5,138 nucleotides of DNA. Origin: an uncultured Prevotellaceae bacterium. Lineage in GTDB: Bacteria > Bacteroidota > Bacteroidia > Bacteroidales > Bacteroidaceae. Positions 5,121 to 5,138 of this stretch are shown piece by piece. Under the pieces are notes generated by a model, which searched no databases, was not told the DNA's origin, and worked only from the letters and a program-made list of their open reading frames with translations. Within the stretch, counting starts at the first letter, position 1, and each line of letters begins with the position of its first letter. The stretch is taken from NCBI GenBank assembly GCA_946644025.1, contig CAMPCG010000232.1:1-5138 (forward strand), given 5' to 3'. The position numbers and the translations under genes are program-made.

Positions 5121-5138
5121 TGATAGGGGTAGCCAGCC

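Noticed and set aside
4852..5121. 89-codon minus-strand frame in the downstream repeat region
   Set aside because: It is built from the inverted repeats themselves, so its peptide follows from repeat sequence; it has no leader or domain.
4509..5138. tRNA or known small RNA gene
   Set aside because: No cloverleaf with the conserved T-loop (GTTCRA) and acceptor pairing was found on reading either strand.

Overview
The window looks like chromosome of a Bacteroidota bacterium, most likely Bacteroidales and plausibly a high-GC member of Prevotellaceae. The reasons are the gene set (bacterial GH3-family protein, short-form CstA, small outer-membrane barrel, secreted CotH-kinase protein with a Bacteroidales-style C-terminal tail), the absence of convincing Shine-Dalgarno sites, A-rich leaders, and intergenic spaces filled with palindromic repeats. 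The taxonomic call is inference; no rRNA or marker gene is present.

Layout: (1) 1-207, the 3' end of a GH3 auxin-responsive-promoter family gene. (2) 208-350, a spacer whose middle is a nearly G-free C/A-rich tract. (3) 351-1844, cstA, a multipass transporter of the carbon-starvation/pyruvate-peptide family, followed after 3 bp by (4) 1848-2366, a small secreted outer-membrane beta-barrel protein; the two are probably one transcript. (5) 2367-2708, a gene-free interval holding a nested inverted repeat of 238 bp (2384-2621) and then a separate imperfect hairpin (2648-2706) ending two bases before the next start codon. (6) 2709-4508, a 599-residue secreted CotH-kinase-family protein with what looks like a carbohydrate-binding-type insert and a C-terminal sorting-like tail. 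(7) 4509-5138, 630 bp with no credible gene: a strong stem-loop just after the stop, an A-rich tract, a 20-bp direct repeat, a MITE-like element of 283 bp with 28-bp imperfect terminal inverted repeats and two nested internal stems, and the edge of another palindromic repeat.

All recognisable genes are on the + strand. cstA and the barrel gene could serve uptake across inner and outer membranes, but that link rests only on adjacency. The CotH-like gene is a separate unit, isolated by repeat elements on both sides. The protein genes are of known families. The most unusual material is non-coding: two unrelated-in-sequence elements that share the same architecture (nested stems around a long near-perfect inner hairpin with a 13-nt loop), and the hairpin that would cover the CotH-like gene's ribosome-binding region.
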